64,000 nucleotides of DNA from Chlorocebus sabaeus (taxonomy: Eukaryota > Chordata > Mammalia > Primates > Cercopithecidae): positions 83,457,447 through 83,521,446 of the forward strand of contig NC_132904.1 in NCBI RefSeq assembly GCF_047675955.1, read 5' to 3'. Numbering within the stretch: position 1 is the stretch's first letter; each line of letters begins with the position of its first letter. This document shows positions 1 to 11,489 of this stretch, piece by piece. The position numbers and the translations under genes were made by a program. A model generated the notes under the pieces. It ran no database searches, was not told where the DNA came from, and was given only the letters and a program-made list of their open reading frames with translations.

Positions 1-2036
1 TTCAGTATGATATTGGCTGTGGGCTTGTCATAAATAGCTCTTATTATTTTGAGGTATGTTCCATCAATACCGAATTTATTGAGTGTTTTAAGCATGAAGG
101 GCTGTTGAATTTTGTCAAAAGCCTTTTCTGCATCTATTGAGATAATGATGTGGTTCTTGTCTTTGGTTCTGTTTATATGCTGGATTATGTTTATTGATTT
201 GCAAATGTTGAACCAGCCTTGCATCCCAGGGATGAAGCCCACTTGATCATGGTGGATAAGCTTTTTGATGTGCTGCTGAATCCGGTTTGCCAGTATTTTA
301 TTGAGGATTTTTGCATCGATGTTCATCAGGGATATTGGTCTAAAATTCTCTTTTTTTGTTGTGTCTCTGCCAGGCTTTGGTATCAGGATGATGTTGGCCT
401 CATAAAATGAGTTAGGGAGGATTCCCTCTTTTTCTATTGATTGGAATAGTTTCAGAAGGAATGGTACCAGCTCCTCCTTGTACCTCTGGTAGAATTCAGC
501 TGTGAATCCATCTGGTCCTGGACATTTTTTGGTTGGTAGGCTATTAATTATTGCCTCAATTTCAGAGCCTGCTATTGGTCTATTCAGGGATTCAACTTCT
601 TCCTGGTTTAGTCTTGGAAGAGTGTAAGTGTCCAGGAAATTATCCATTTCTTCTAGATTTTCTAGAGTCCTCAGAAATAATACCACACATCTACAGCCAT
701 CTGATCTTTGACAAACCTGAGAAAAACGAGAAATGGGGAAAAGATTCCCTATTTAATAAATGGTGCTGGGAAAATTGGCTAGCCATAAGTAGAAAGCTGA
801 AACTGGATCCTTTCCTTACTCCTTATACGAAAATTAATTCAAGATGGATTAGAGACTTAAACGTTAGACCTAATACCATAAAAACCCTAGAGGAAAACCT
901 AGGTCGTACCATTCAGGACATAGGCATGGGCAAAGACTTCATGTCTAAAACATCAAAAGCAACGGCAGCAAAAGCCAAAATTGACAAATGGGATCTCATT
1001 AAACTCAAGAGCTTCTGCACAGCAAAAGAAACTACCATCAGAGTGAACAGGCAACCTACAGAATGGGAGAAAATTTTTGCAATCTACTCATCTGACAAAG
1101 GGCTAATATCCAGAACCTACAAAGAACTCAAACAAATTTACAAGAAAAAACAAACAACCCCATCAAAAAGTGGGCAAAGGATATGAACAGACATTTCTCA
1201 AAAGAAGACATTCATACAGCCAACAGACACATGAAAAAATGCTCATCATCACTGGCCATCAGAGAAATGCAAATCAAAACCACAATGAGATACCATCTCA
1301 CACCAGTTAGAATGGCGATCATTAAAAAGTCAGGAAACAACAGGTGCTGGAGAGGATGTGGAGAAATAGGAACTCTTTTACACTGTTGGTGGGATTGTAA
1401 ACTGGTTCAACCATTATGGAAGACAGTATGGCGATTCCTCAAGGATCTAGAACTAGATGTACCATATGACCCAGCCATCCCATTACTGGGTATATACCCA
1501 AAGGATTATAAATCATGCTGCTGTAAAGACACATGCACACGTATGTTTATTGCGGCACTATTCACAATAGCAAAGACTTGGAATCAACTCAAATGTCTAT
1601 CAGTGACAGACTGGATTAAGAAAATGTGGCACATATACACCATGGAATACCATGCAGCCATAAAAAAGGATGAATTTGTGTCCTTTGTAGGGACATGGAT
1701 GCAGCTGGAAACCATCATTCTTAGCAAACTATCACAAGAACAGAAAACCAAGCACCGCATGTTCTCACTCATAGGTGGGAACTGAACAATGAGATCACTT
1801 GGACTTGGGAAGGGGAACATCACACACAGGGGCCTATCATGGGGAGGGGGGAGTGGGGAGGGATTGCATTGGGAGTTATACCTGATGTAAATGACGAATT
1901 GATGGGTGCTGACGAGTTGATGGGTGCAGCACACCAACATGGCACAAGTATACATATGTAACAAACCTGCACGCTATGTACATGTACCCTAGAACTTAAA
2001 ATGTAATAAAAAATAAAAATTTTTAAAAAAAAAAAA
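1..2036 (+). mobile_element. L1 (LINE-1) 3' part with 5' inversion
   Basis: Positions 1 to about 664 are the reverse complement of L1 ORF2 reverse-transcriptase sequence. They match the complement of 58635-59307 in the full-length L1 later in this window. At about 665 the orientation flips, and 665-1785 reads forward through the ORF2 C-terminus, followed by the 3' UTR and an A-rich tail ending near 2036. A flip of the 5' part with an intact 3' end is the known twin-priming outcome of L1 insertion. The last 200 codons of ORF2 (1183-1785) are open, which suggests a fairly young L1PA copy. The left end and the left target-site duplication lie outside the window. It cannot be active. Confidence 0.93.
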
Positions 2037-3172
2037 AGTCCTCCAGAGCCTAGCTGTTTATCAAGTATAGATATAGAAACAGGGATAACAGGGAGTCATT
2101 TGGGCACTGGACTTTGAATAGTTTCTCTAGTTCTCTAATGTTAAATCACTAACAGTCCATCCAACTTATACAACTATTTGTTTTTAGTGTTGTATATTCA
2201 ACAGATGGATAGAATTTTGTTGTTGTTGTTTATTGGGTTTGGCTCCTGAATTCTTTCCCTAGAATTTATTTACTGTGGGAAAAGGGTTGAAAACATTTCA
2301 AAATAACTTTGGAAAGGAGTTGTCTGAACCCTGTACAAATTTAAGATGAATAAAATGAGTAAATTTTTTGCATAACTTTTTGTCTCCCAGCCAATCAGTA
2401 ATAAGTCTCCATCTGGTGGTCCTATGGAGAGCTCAAATATAGCTCATGCCCAGAAACATAACATGGGGGACTTTTCACATTACACTATTGATTTATTCAA
2501 TCATTCATTTATTCAACAAATTGTTATTGAGCGTGAACTATGTGTCAGGCACTATGGTAGGTGCAGATCACCAAATGCAAACACTCTTCCCTGGTCTCTC
2601 CTTTTTATATCTTGGTCGGGGCACTCACATAAATGAAGGAAATACAGCTCTCTAAAATCATCATCCTTCCCGTCCACCTGTCCCTTGCCTTCCCAGTGCC
2701 CAGTTAGGAAGTTGCATAATCAAGAAAAAAAGTGATTCCCTCCAAACCTGGGCCTTCTATCAGTGTTGTTTTTAACATCTGTGTCTCTTCAGGATGACTT
2801 TTATGAGTCTAATGAGGGCCAAGAGGTTTCCTGGGCTTCACAAATCCAGCTGACATATTGCAGCAAGCCTGCAGCCTCCCGGAAACTGTTGATTACAAGA
2901 CCTGTTGATTGTATTGTATTGGGACAACCAGCTCTGGCTAAACCAGTACACTCGTCTGCTTTGCAGGATCAAAAATCAAGTGTTCCACTCAGATTCTTTT
3001 CTAATTTTCAAACTTCTGATCTCATTCCAAATTACATGTTACAGCAGTTTGCATCAGCAGGATGATAGTCACTTTGGAAAACTGAAGGAGTGGCTCGGCC
3101 ATATGTTTAAAAATATGCACACAGCAGTGTGGATTTTGGTAACAACTTGATTCAAGCTGCATTTGTGCCTTT
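2037..3172. other. Intergenic stretch, no gene seen
   Basis: I see no conserved reading frame. Around 2480-2580 an ancient repeat-like phrase (a run of ATTCA units, then a TATTGAGC-type segment and a CAGGCACTATG-type segment) suggests a MIR/L2-age relic. Small open frames here have no recognisable motif. Confidence 0.5.
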
Positions 3173-3181
3173 AACACTTTT

Positions 3182-3468
3182 TAAAAAAAAATTTTTTTTT
3201 TTGAGATGGAGTCCCTTTCGACCAGGCTGGAGTACAGTGGCACAATCTTGGCTCACTGCAACCTCTGCCTCCCAGGTTCAAGTGATTCTCCTGTCTCAGC
3301 CTCCCAAGTACCTGGGATTACAGATGGGCACGACCACATCCAGCTAATTTTTGTACTTTTAGTAGAGATGGGGCTTCACCATGTTGGCCAGGCTGGTCTC
3401 AAACTCCTGACCTCAAGTGATATGCCTGCCTCAGGCTCCCAAAGTGCTGGGATTACAGGCATAAGCCA
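3182..3468 (-). mobile_element. Alu element (minus strand)
   Basis: The poly-T stretch followed by GAGATGGAGT and the complement of both Alu monomers identify a nearly full Alu in reverse orientation. The 9-base sequence AACACTTTT occurs at 3173-3181 and 3469-3477 and fits as the target-site duplication. Open frames across it are Alu-derived. Confidence 0.95.
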
Positions 3469-3900
3469 AACACTTTTCAAGTAACATTTTCTTTTTAATA
3501 AAACAGAGCTCAAATTTAACAGTCTTATAATGGGATTCAACATTTTTCCTTCACGCAGCTCAGATGTGAGTACCTGGCTTTAAAGCAAATCCAGTACATG
3601 GAAATGGGGATGTGTACCCATCAGATCTGAGGCAAGGGTCACTTCACAGAATGAATGCTTCTTTTCTTTACCAGAGGAATTTTCATAGTATTCTCTGGAA
3701 GGGATAAGCTTTCTTCATACACATAAACACTTAGTAAACTTTTAATTTAAGTATACTCTTTAGTCAAGTGCTGTATAAAGAGAAGACTCAGATCAGGCAG
3801 ATGGTGCATGTTATTTTTCAAGCAATTACCTTATTTCAAATGAAATTCAAATGATTTGTCAACATCTGGTTGGCATTCAGTGCCTTGCCTAGATTGTTCT

Positions 3901-4012
3901 TTTTAAAACGTAATGGGGTCTCACTATGCTACACAGGCTGTGAACTCCTGGGCTCAAATAATTCTCCCAACTTGGCCTCCTGAGTAGCTGGGACTACAGG
4001 TGTGCATCACCA
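3901..4012 (-). mobile_element. FLAM-type free Alu left monomer
   Basis: A single Alu/7SL-like monomer of about 110 bases lies in reverse orientation, with GGGTCTCACTATG at one end and GGGACTACAGG near the other. It is flanked by a 20-base direct duplication at 3881-3900 and 4013-4032 that differs at one position. It therefore inserted as a monomer and is not a broken Alu dimer. Confidence 0.85.
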
Positions 4013-4734
4013 TGCCCTGCCTAGATTGTTCTGATGGAAAGCTGCTTCAAGGCTTAGGTTAATAGTTACTCCTTGTCACCTCTCAGATAATCTGTACCCT
4101 TTTCCCAGACTTGAAATCTTTCTAGCGTTTATGTAGGTTTGTACTCTCCAATTTGAATACTGTTTGGTTTTATTCATTTTATGAGGTTAGCCATGTGCCA
4201 GGCCCTTAAGAAATGCCTTAAAAAATATTGCAGTTGATGAAACGGAATGAAAAGCTGTCACTGTTCTGAATCGTGTCTTTTGGTTAGGAAGAATTCATCA
4301 GAATGAGGTCTGATCTTGGTCACAGGGCAGCATTTTATAGTGGCCTATACTTAGGCTGTCTTCATGGGCAAATTATTTAAAACAAGAATAAGAAATTAAA
4401 GACCAGACATGAGTCCAAGCCAATCAGCAATGATCTCTCAGAGCCAGAGGGATTACTTCAGGAATGTGCAGGTGACCCTGCCTGGCCAGTGGGAATCAGG
4501 GTCCAGGATAGTTGTTGGAACTGATGGGGAAGACAAACTCTCTTTTCTGCTGGTTTTAATTCTCGGAAAATAAAAGTTAATAGCATCTGCGGATTACCTT
4601 AAAGTGAAACCAGCACAGAAGAAAAACTGAGCAGTAGAGAAACCCAAATCCTGATGATGTTTCTTGAGCCCTGTAGTTCAACAGTTCCAAGGCTGATCCT
4701 ATTTTGGGGACTTTTCAGTTAAGTTAATAGGTAA

Positions 4735-4740
<6 letters not shown>

Positions 4741-4769
<29 letters not shown>

Positions 4770-5052
4770 GAGATGGAGTCTCCCTCTGTCGCCCAGGCTG
4801 GATTGCAATGGTGCAATCTCAGCTCACTGCAATCTCCGCCTCCTGGGTTCAAGCAATTCTCCTGCCTCAGCCTCCCCAAGTAGTTGGGATTACAGATGTG
4901 CACCACCACGCCTGGCTAATTTTTGTATTTTTAGTAGAGATGGGGTTTCAACATGTTGGCTAGGCTTGTCTCAAACTCCTGACCTCAAAAGATCTGCCTG
5001 CCTTGGCCTCCCAAAGTGTTGGGATTACAGGCGTGAGCCATCACACCCAGCC
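4741..5052 (-). mobile_element. Alu element (minus strand)
   Basis: A 29-base poly-T run leads into a complete reverse-complemented Alu ending at GCCATCACACCCAGCC. AAATTTAC at 4733-4740 and 5053-5060 is the likely target-site duplication. It looks like an AluS-age copy. Confidence 0.95.
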
Positions 5053-5060
5053 AAATTTAC

Positions 5061-6250
5061 TTCTCTATTTAGGCAAGTCAAGTTTGGGTGACTTTTTTTA
5101 TTACTTCCTAATGAAAAGTCCCCGACTCCCCCATTTCCCCAACTCTTTTTTATATAAATTACCAAGACCTAAGGTTTCTCCCTCCAGAACATCACATATC
5201 CATATGTCATCTCTATCTCAGTGTCCATCATCTACTTCGGGTTCTCATGAACTCTTGCTTGAATGTGCAAACTCTTAGTTTGTCTCTCAACCTTCACTTT
5301 CTCCCCTTGCATCTATCTTTCCAGAAGCTGACCGATTAATCCTCATAAAGCACAGATATAATGAAGGCACACTGCCCAAAAGCTTTCACTGACTTCCATT
5401 GCCTCCCGAATAAAGTTCAAATTCCCTGGTCCAATATTTCAGCCCCTCTGTATTCTACCCGCAATCTTTACCTTTCCAACTTTTATTTTTTGCTGCATCT
5501 CTTATGTAATTTATACTAAAGGATTTTGCTTTCCAGTTGGGTATTCAAATTTTTGAAGCAAGTTTGACATACGTGAACAGGTGAACTTGCTATTTCCATA
5601 TCCAAATCTACCAGCTTCTAATTCAAGTGACACCTTGTCCATGAAGCCTTCCCTAACACCATCGCTGAAAATTGTTTCCACCCTCTGAGTGGTTACAGCC
5701 CTTTGTTCCTTCATTACTGAGCTATTACTTCCTCTTATCTTCCTATATTTTATTATAGCTGCTTTATCTAGTCTGCTCTCTAGAATTCTTAACTACTAGA
5801 TAGCCACTGTCCTTTCAGCAGTAAATCTGTTTCAGATTTACTTTTTTGTGTACTCCATCCCCTCCTCCCATTATAATATTCCATACATGTTTATTGAGTT
5901 GGTATAAATGAAGGGATGAGAAAGGTGTATAATAGCTTCTTTAAAAACTTACTTTTTTGATGACTACTTTAAAATAACTTATAAATAACCACTCTTATTC
6001 ACCTATCCTAATTTATATATAGACTTCCTGTTGAAGTTCATCTGGATGCTTGAAAATTGGCTTTTTAAGTACTAAATTTCACACTTTCCCCCTATTTTAC
6101 ACCATAAATCTGCCAGCATAAAAGTAAAATTTAGGTAAATCTTTGGCAAAACTCATACAAATTCTAAACTATCATCTTGATGAGATCAAGTACCACAGAT
6201 GAGTTTAATTGAAAAAGTGTCTCATGATCAACAGCTCTCTTTGAATCATG
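5061..6250. other. Intergenic stretch, no gene seen
   Basis: The sequence is AT-rich and unique. The short open frames lack recognisable domains, and I see no splice-framed exon. Confidence 0.5.
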
Positions 6251-6254
6251 TTAA

Positions 6255-6520
6255 TAGAAGCAATAACATGCATTTAAGTAGTGTGTTACACTTTACAAAA
6301 TGTTTCTACAGACATGACTTCATTCCTGTTTCACAACAACCTGGTGAGATCAGTAGGGTGGGAATTGTTGGCCCTGTTTTACCAATAAGGAAAAGGTAAG
6401 GTCTAAGAGAGGCTACCCAGTTAGCGAGTTTCCATAACTAAGTAGATGACAGAACTAGCACTAAAACCCAAGATCTCTGAACCCTAGTCCAGAGCTCTTT
6501 CAATTATTCCACACCACCTA
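6255..6520 (+). repeat. MIR-family ancient SINE
   Basis: It has the degenerate MIR order: ACTTTACAAAATG, a CTCACAACAACCC-like segment (TTTCACAACAACCTGG), then TTTTACCAATAAGG, then a gene-like terminus with CCAGAGCTCTTTC. Boundaries are approximate. Confidence 0.65.
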
Positions 6521-7189
6521 CCTTAGACTAACTAAAGTAACTTCATTCCCTTTCCAGTAACAGGTTTAGCAAAGGATATATTATGACCATTGAATTCCAG
6601 CCATTGCAATATGAGGACAGCTGTGGGGAATGGTATAAATTTGTTGCTCCTAAGAGATATAAGAAAAGCCCCCTTTTGATTGTCTCCTGGATATAATTAT
6701 ACACGATGTTTGCTTGTTTCTCCCTTCATCTTGTCACAAGTCTGAGGGCTGAGCCAACACAGAAGAGGGGACCCCAAGAGAAGCAGAGAGGGAGCCTTGA
6801 GTGCCCCTCACCTGCAGCCACCCTGACCTTGAACTTCTTGATTTTTCATTTATTTTTTAAGCTAGAATGAATTGGGGTTTTCCATTACTTGCATGTAAAA
6901 GCATCTTAACAGAAACAACATAGGGAACTTTATATGAGAATTTGGGATAGAGTGTTCTGGGTTTTCATCCTCTCTCCCAACACTCTGAACAGAGAATGTT
7001 ACTTAACTGTTTGGAGCCTCAGGTTCTTGCCAGTAAAAAGAGGGATTTGAGTTACTACTGCTCAGGGTTATCCAGTCAAATGCAATAAGGAGTGGGAAGT
7101 ATCTAGCACATGGTAAATTATAAGTGATTATTATTAAGATGGACTCCAACTATATCAATGCCATAAGGACTTTTTTAAAAGTGCAAAAG
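6521..7189. other. Intergenic stretch, no gene seen
   Basis: No gene, RNA or well-preserved repeat recognised. Confidence 0.45.
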
Positions 7190-8450
7190 TAAATTTGGTG
7201 CAAAAGTATTTGCGGTTTTGGACCGTGAATTCTAAGTTATTATTGTTAAGCTCAAACACATCTTTATTAAACAAAATAGGAACCATTACAATCAACGCAT
7301 TTTTGCCAACAAGTAATAAGTTTGTTTATTCCTGTGGCGTAAAAATCCATGCTTCAGGATTCAGTGAACTCTTGGAGAGCATTTTCTGCATCCTGCTGGC
7401 CGAGGAAGCATTTTCCTGCAAAAGGCTGTCGAGATCCTTGAAGAAGTGGTAGTTGGCTGGTGAGAGGTCAGGGGAATATGGCAAATGAGGCAGAATTTTG
7501 TAACCCAGTTTGCTCAACGTTTGGAAGCATTTGTTGTGCGATGTGTATTCGGGCGACATCGTGGAGAAGAATTGGGCCCCTTTCTGTTGACCTTTCTGCA
7601 GGCCTTTCAGTTTTTGATGCATCTCATCAATTTGCTGAGCATACTTCTCAGATGTAATGGTTTCACTGGGATTCAGAAAGCTGTAGTGGATCAGACTGGC
7701 AGCAGACCACCAAACAGTGACCATGACTTTTTGGTACAAGTTTGGTTTTGGGAAGTGCTTTGGAGCTAGAAGAATCTAGTTCCAACCACTGAGCTGGTCG
7801 TCATCGGTTGTCATATGAAATCCATTTTTGTTGCACATCACAATCTGATCAAGAAGTGGTTCATTGTTGTTGTGTAGAATAAGAGAAACGACAAAACGAC
7901 ATTTTTTTCCTCAGCTTATGAGGCACCTATGAGTGGGTACTTATTGAGCTTCTTCACCTCTCCAATTTGCTTCAAATGTCAAACAACCATAGAATGGTAG
8001 ATGTTGAGTTTTTCAGCAACTTCTCGTGTCATTGTAAGAGGTTCAGCTTCAATGACTGCTCTCAGTTGGTTGTTGTCAACTTCTGATGGCCAGCCACTAT
8101 GCTCCTCATCTTCAAGGCTCTCTTCTCCTTTGCAAAACTTCTTGAACCACCACTGCACTGTACCTTCGTTAGCAGTTCCTGAGCCAAATGTGTTGCTGAT
8201 GTTGCAAATTGTCTCTGCTGTTTTATAACCCATTTTGAACTTGAATAAGAAAACTGCTTAAATTTGCTTTTTGTCTGACATCATTTTTATAGTCTAAAAT
8301 AAATATAAAATAGCAAGCAAGTCATTAGCAAAAAACATTAAGGAATGTACATTAAAATGATATATAACATAACATTTAATAATGTATTCCAGTATCAAAT
8401 GGCAAATTTCAACAATGCAAAAACCGCAGTAACTTTTGCACCAACCTATA
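7190..8450 (-). mobile_element. Hsmar1 mariner DNA transposon, near full length
   Basis: Both ends carry the Hsmar1/MADE1 terminal inverted repeat: TTGGTGCAAAAGTATTTGCG on the left and the complement CAAAAACCGCAGTAACTTTT then GCACCAACC on the right, with TA at each edge. The length of about 1.26 kb is close to the complete element, so this is not the 80-base MADE1 derivative. The interior carries a decayed transposase on the minus strand. Hsmar1 is known from anthropoid primates, where a related copy gave rise to the SETMAR fusion gene. Confidence 0.93.
7267..8284 (-). pseudogene. Hsmar1 transposase pseudogene
   Basis: A mariner transposase reads on the minus strand from a start near 8284 to a stop near 7267. 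It is broken by an early stop about nine codons in and by later frameshifts. Recognisable blocks are the N-terminal DNA-binding helix-turn-helix region (TVQWWFKKFCKG, 7979-8233), the VTVWWSAASLIHYSFLNP block, and the terminal SPDLSPANYHFF block. Mariner enzymes use three Asp residues for catalysis. Here the first position reads CNK in place of CDE (7830-7832), the second is kept (GAT, 7558-7560), and the third is Asn (AAC, 7452-7454). It is the same family as the SETMAR transposase domain and is not functional. Confidence 0.9.
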
Positions 8451-11280
8451 CTATTTAAAACTATAACTTTACACGAAACCATTTTATTAGCTAACTCATT
8501 CTTCTCTTGTCAGATAGGGATCAGAATAAATGCAAAGGTTGATACCTATCATGCTTAGATCAAGAATACCCAATCTTTGAGTGAACTTCATTTCCCTGAA
8601 GCTTGGAGATCATTGGGCAGAGGATGAAAGAGTTGATAATAAAATTACAGATTGTAGTTGGGGTTGGGGGACTGCTACCAAGACTGGAATTTGCCTTGAA
8701 GTCCGCAATCAACCCTTCAAAGCTAGGCTAACAAATCAAAGGCTTGTCATTTATTTGTTTTTAATTTTCCTGCAGGAAGGTTTTTAAGGATTTAAGAGTT
8801 CAATTTTATTGCACTGAGAGAGGGAGAGAGAGATTGCTATCTCTTGTCCTGAAAGAGTAAATAGCTTGGATAACCTCATTTTCCAAAATGCTATTTATAC
8901 AACTGTGAGGTCATGGTAGTTTAGGTACTTTGGACTTCTTGGGTCTTCCTGGATTGCAGCCAAGTGACTTTTTCATTTTCACATTACAAGGAGAATTGCC
9001 ATGTCATCTTGGAGTGGTGTCACATTGCTGGGAAGAGCCCAGTTTTATTGGCAGCATGATCCTCAAACCACTGTATTACCTATCACCCTGCTGTTTGATG
9101 GAGTGGACCCACTTCTCGTCTGGAGACTCTGTGCTCACCCTGACTGCACACAATTCCCCAAACAGCACCTCTGCCAGCCTTGAGCAAAGAGACCAAATAT
9201 CTGTGTGCTCCAGGAAGAGCCAGAAGACTCAAGATTGGCCCACTAAGAAAGTGTGAGGCTTGTGGGTGCAGTGACATCAGAGCCGTTTATTAACAGTTTG
9301 GGTTTATGTCTTGATTTCCCAGGGGCAGGGATGATAATGTGAGCAACTACTTACAGATCCCACAGGATATAGGGGCTTTTTCCCAGTAATTTTAGTCTGC
9401 CGGAAACCAGGATAAAAAAGTCACTCCTCCTTGAAGGAAGTCCCTACCTGCAGCTGCTGGTGTCAGTACTGGAATCCCGTCCCAGTGTGACCTTCATTGA
9501 CTCTGTTAGTGTGACAGGTTCCACAGAGCTGTCACCCTGCAAACTCACCCTTTCTCCAGGAGAACAGGCGCAGAGCTGCAGTGGAGGGTACCTGTGTGGC
9601 TTCCCTGTCTGACACAGATTTGCCTTCATGTGGTAAGTCCCACCTCACTCCCCCAGCTCCCAGGAAAGGGCTTTCTTAAACCAGCACAGCCCTGGAAGGG
9701 CCTCTCTTGTGTCAGATGGGAGAACCAGCCCTTGTGGCATTCTCTAGGGCTTTGAAGTGAAAAGAACAAGGATGATTATTCTTGTGGTTTCCCTAATCTG
9801 TGTGCTGAGGGCTGAAGGAGCCAGGTGATCCTGTGTTTGAAATAAAACAGGTTACTCTTCTGAAAAAGGAGGAAGCAATTTGCTTCTATAGGTACAAATC
9901 CCCCTGCTGAACCGCTGGGCCAGCCCCCTCTTGCTGGCTTTCAAATGTGACAAATTGGTGCCATTTCCAGTGATGGCTGTGAGGCACTCTTCACAAGCTC
10001 ACTTGTTTTTCAGCAGCTCCCACCCCCACAAAGAGACAAAGGAAAACCTAGAGGCCTAGACTGTGGGGAAGAAGTGCCAGAACAATCTGCTGAAAGTTAA
10101 AAATAAGTTTTAAAGTCAGCTCACTGCTGTCTGTTCTCAAGGTCAGACTGACTGATGATTCCAGTCAAAACAGCCAAACTAGCTTCCCTGTGAGTTCTGT
10201 TCAAAGTGGCTACCCATGGCACACCTGATGGCATCCATTCATGGCCCTGCTGCTCAGAGGGCCTGTGCTGTATGTGTAAGAGCTGCAAAATAAGCAATGC
10301 ATGACATCTTCCTCAATCAGCTATACCAGTAGCTATTCACAGAGTTGTTATCAATAGCTAAAATAATTTGAGAATCAGGCTCTGTGCAATATGCTAATAT
10401 TTGGATGCATTTTCTAATGAAATCCCTATAATCTCCTTACAGCCCTGTGAGGAAAGTACGGTCACTACCCCTATTTTGAAGCAGACTTTCCAAGTGTGCT
10501 GATTATTTTCTGTCTGCCTCCCTCTCATGAGTTCTCCAACCTTCACTACCCTGCACTGTGCCCAGAAGGCTGGTCCTTGTAGACAGCCAACCCGACTCCC
10601 TTGTGAGCTGACTTTGGTAGGCCTCGGGAGATCAGAGTAGGAAGAGAAGAGGTCAGGGTGCTTCTTTCCAACTCCCTCCATCCTTGGGGAGCCATTTTGT
10701 GCAGCAGCTGCAACTCTCTGAACTACCTGGCAATTGGAAGCAGGCTTCCCTCCAAGGTGCTCATGCTCACTGGGCTCTGGGACAGCATTTCCTCTTTTTT
10801 GCCTCTTGCCCAGAGGAGTGATGGCTTCTCACTGTTGCTAGACCCTGGATGCCTCTCTGGCTTGTTTGTTCCCTCTACCCTGTCTTCACCTCCATAAGTA
10901 GCCACTTCATTCAAGTATCTTCATTTGAACCAATCTAGGGTGAAATGTGCTATTGCCAAGACCCTGAATAATACACCCTGCCAAAAAAGGTGCAGGCCAG
11001 AGATGCAAACTCATGGTATTCAACAGTAGGGGAGAAGAAACATAAGCTGAAAATAAAACAAATAAAATTACAAGAGCCATAAGAAAGTCATAGAAAGTGT
11101 TACAGGAAATCAAAGGCCAACAAAAATACTTTGTAGAAGATGTAACATTGTGTTAGGCCTTTGAAAAACAGATAGAAGGTAGACAGATGGGTATGAAGGA
11201 AAGAGTTTCAAGTATGAACAAAGACAGAAAGGCAAAAACACAGAAGTGGAGTAAACTTATGGATGATGTTTCTCAAACTC
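8451..11280. other. Intergenic stretch, no gene seen
   Basis: About 2.8 kb without a supported gene. A weak MIR-like piece lies near 10380-10500 (a CTCCTTACAGCCCTGTGAGG-type segment). Open frames of 60-108 codons on both strands overlap each other and show no known domain or signal. Confidence 0.5.
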
Positions 11281-11287
11281 CATTCTC

Positions 11288-11489
11288 TTTTTGAGACAGG
11301 GTCTCACTTTGTCACCGAGGCTGAAGCACAGTGGTACAGTCACAGCTCACTGTAACCTTGACACCCCAGGCTCAAGCCTCCCAAGTAGCTGGGACTACAA
11401 GCACGTGCCACTAGGCTCAGCTAATTTTTGTGTTTTTTATAGAGATGGGGTTTCATCATGTTGCCCAGGCTGGTCTTGAGCTCCTGAGC
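11288..11489 (-). mobile_element. Partial old Alu (minus strand)
   Basis: GAGACAGGGTCTCACTTTG and ATAGAGATGGGGTTTCATC mark a reversed Alu that lacks part of the right monomer. Its divergence suggests AluJ age. Confidence 0.88.

Noticed and set aside
551..1186. 211-codon frame on the plus strand
   Set aside because: It spans the L1 inversion junction, joining antisense and sense ORF2 sequence, so it is not a gene.
3206..3484. 92-codon frame and similar ones at 4768-5091, 30319-30699, 41696-41980, 54836-55240, 58058-58366 and 61665-62012
   Set aside because: All are Alu sequence read in one of its open frames.
7190..8450. Functional transposase or SETMAR-like host gene
   Set aside because: Early stop, frameshifts and altered catalytic positions, and no adjacent SET-domain exon in the window.
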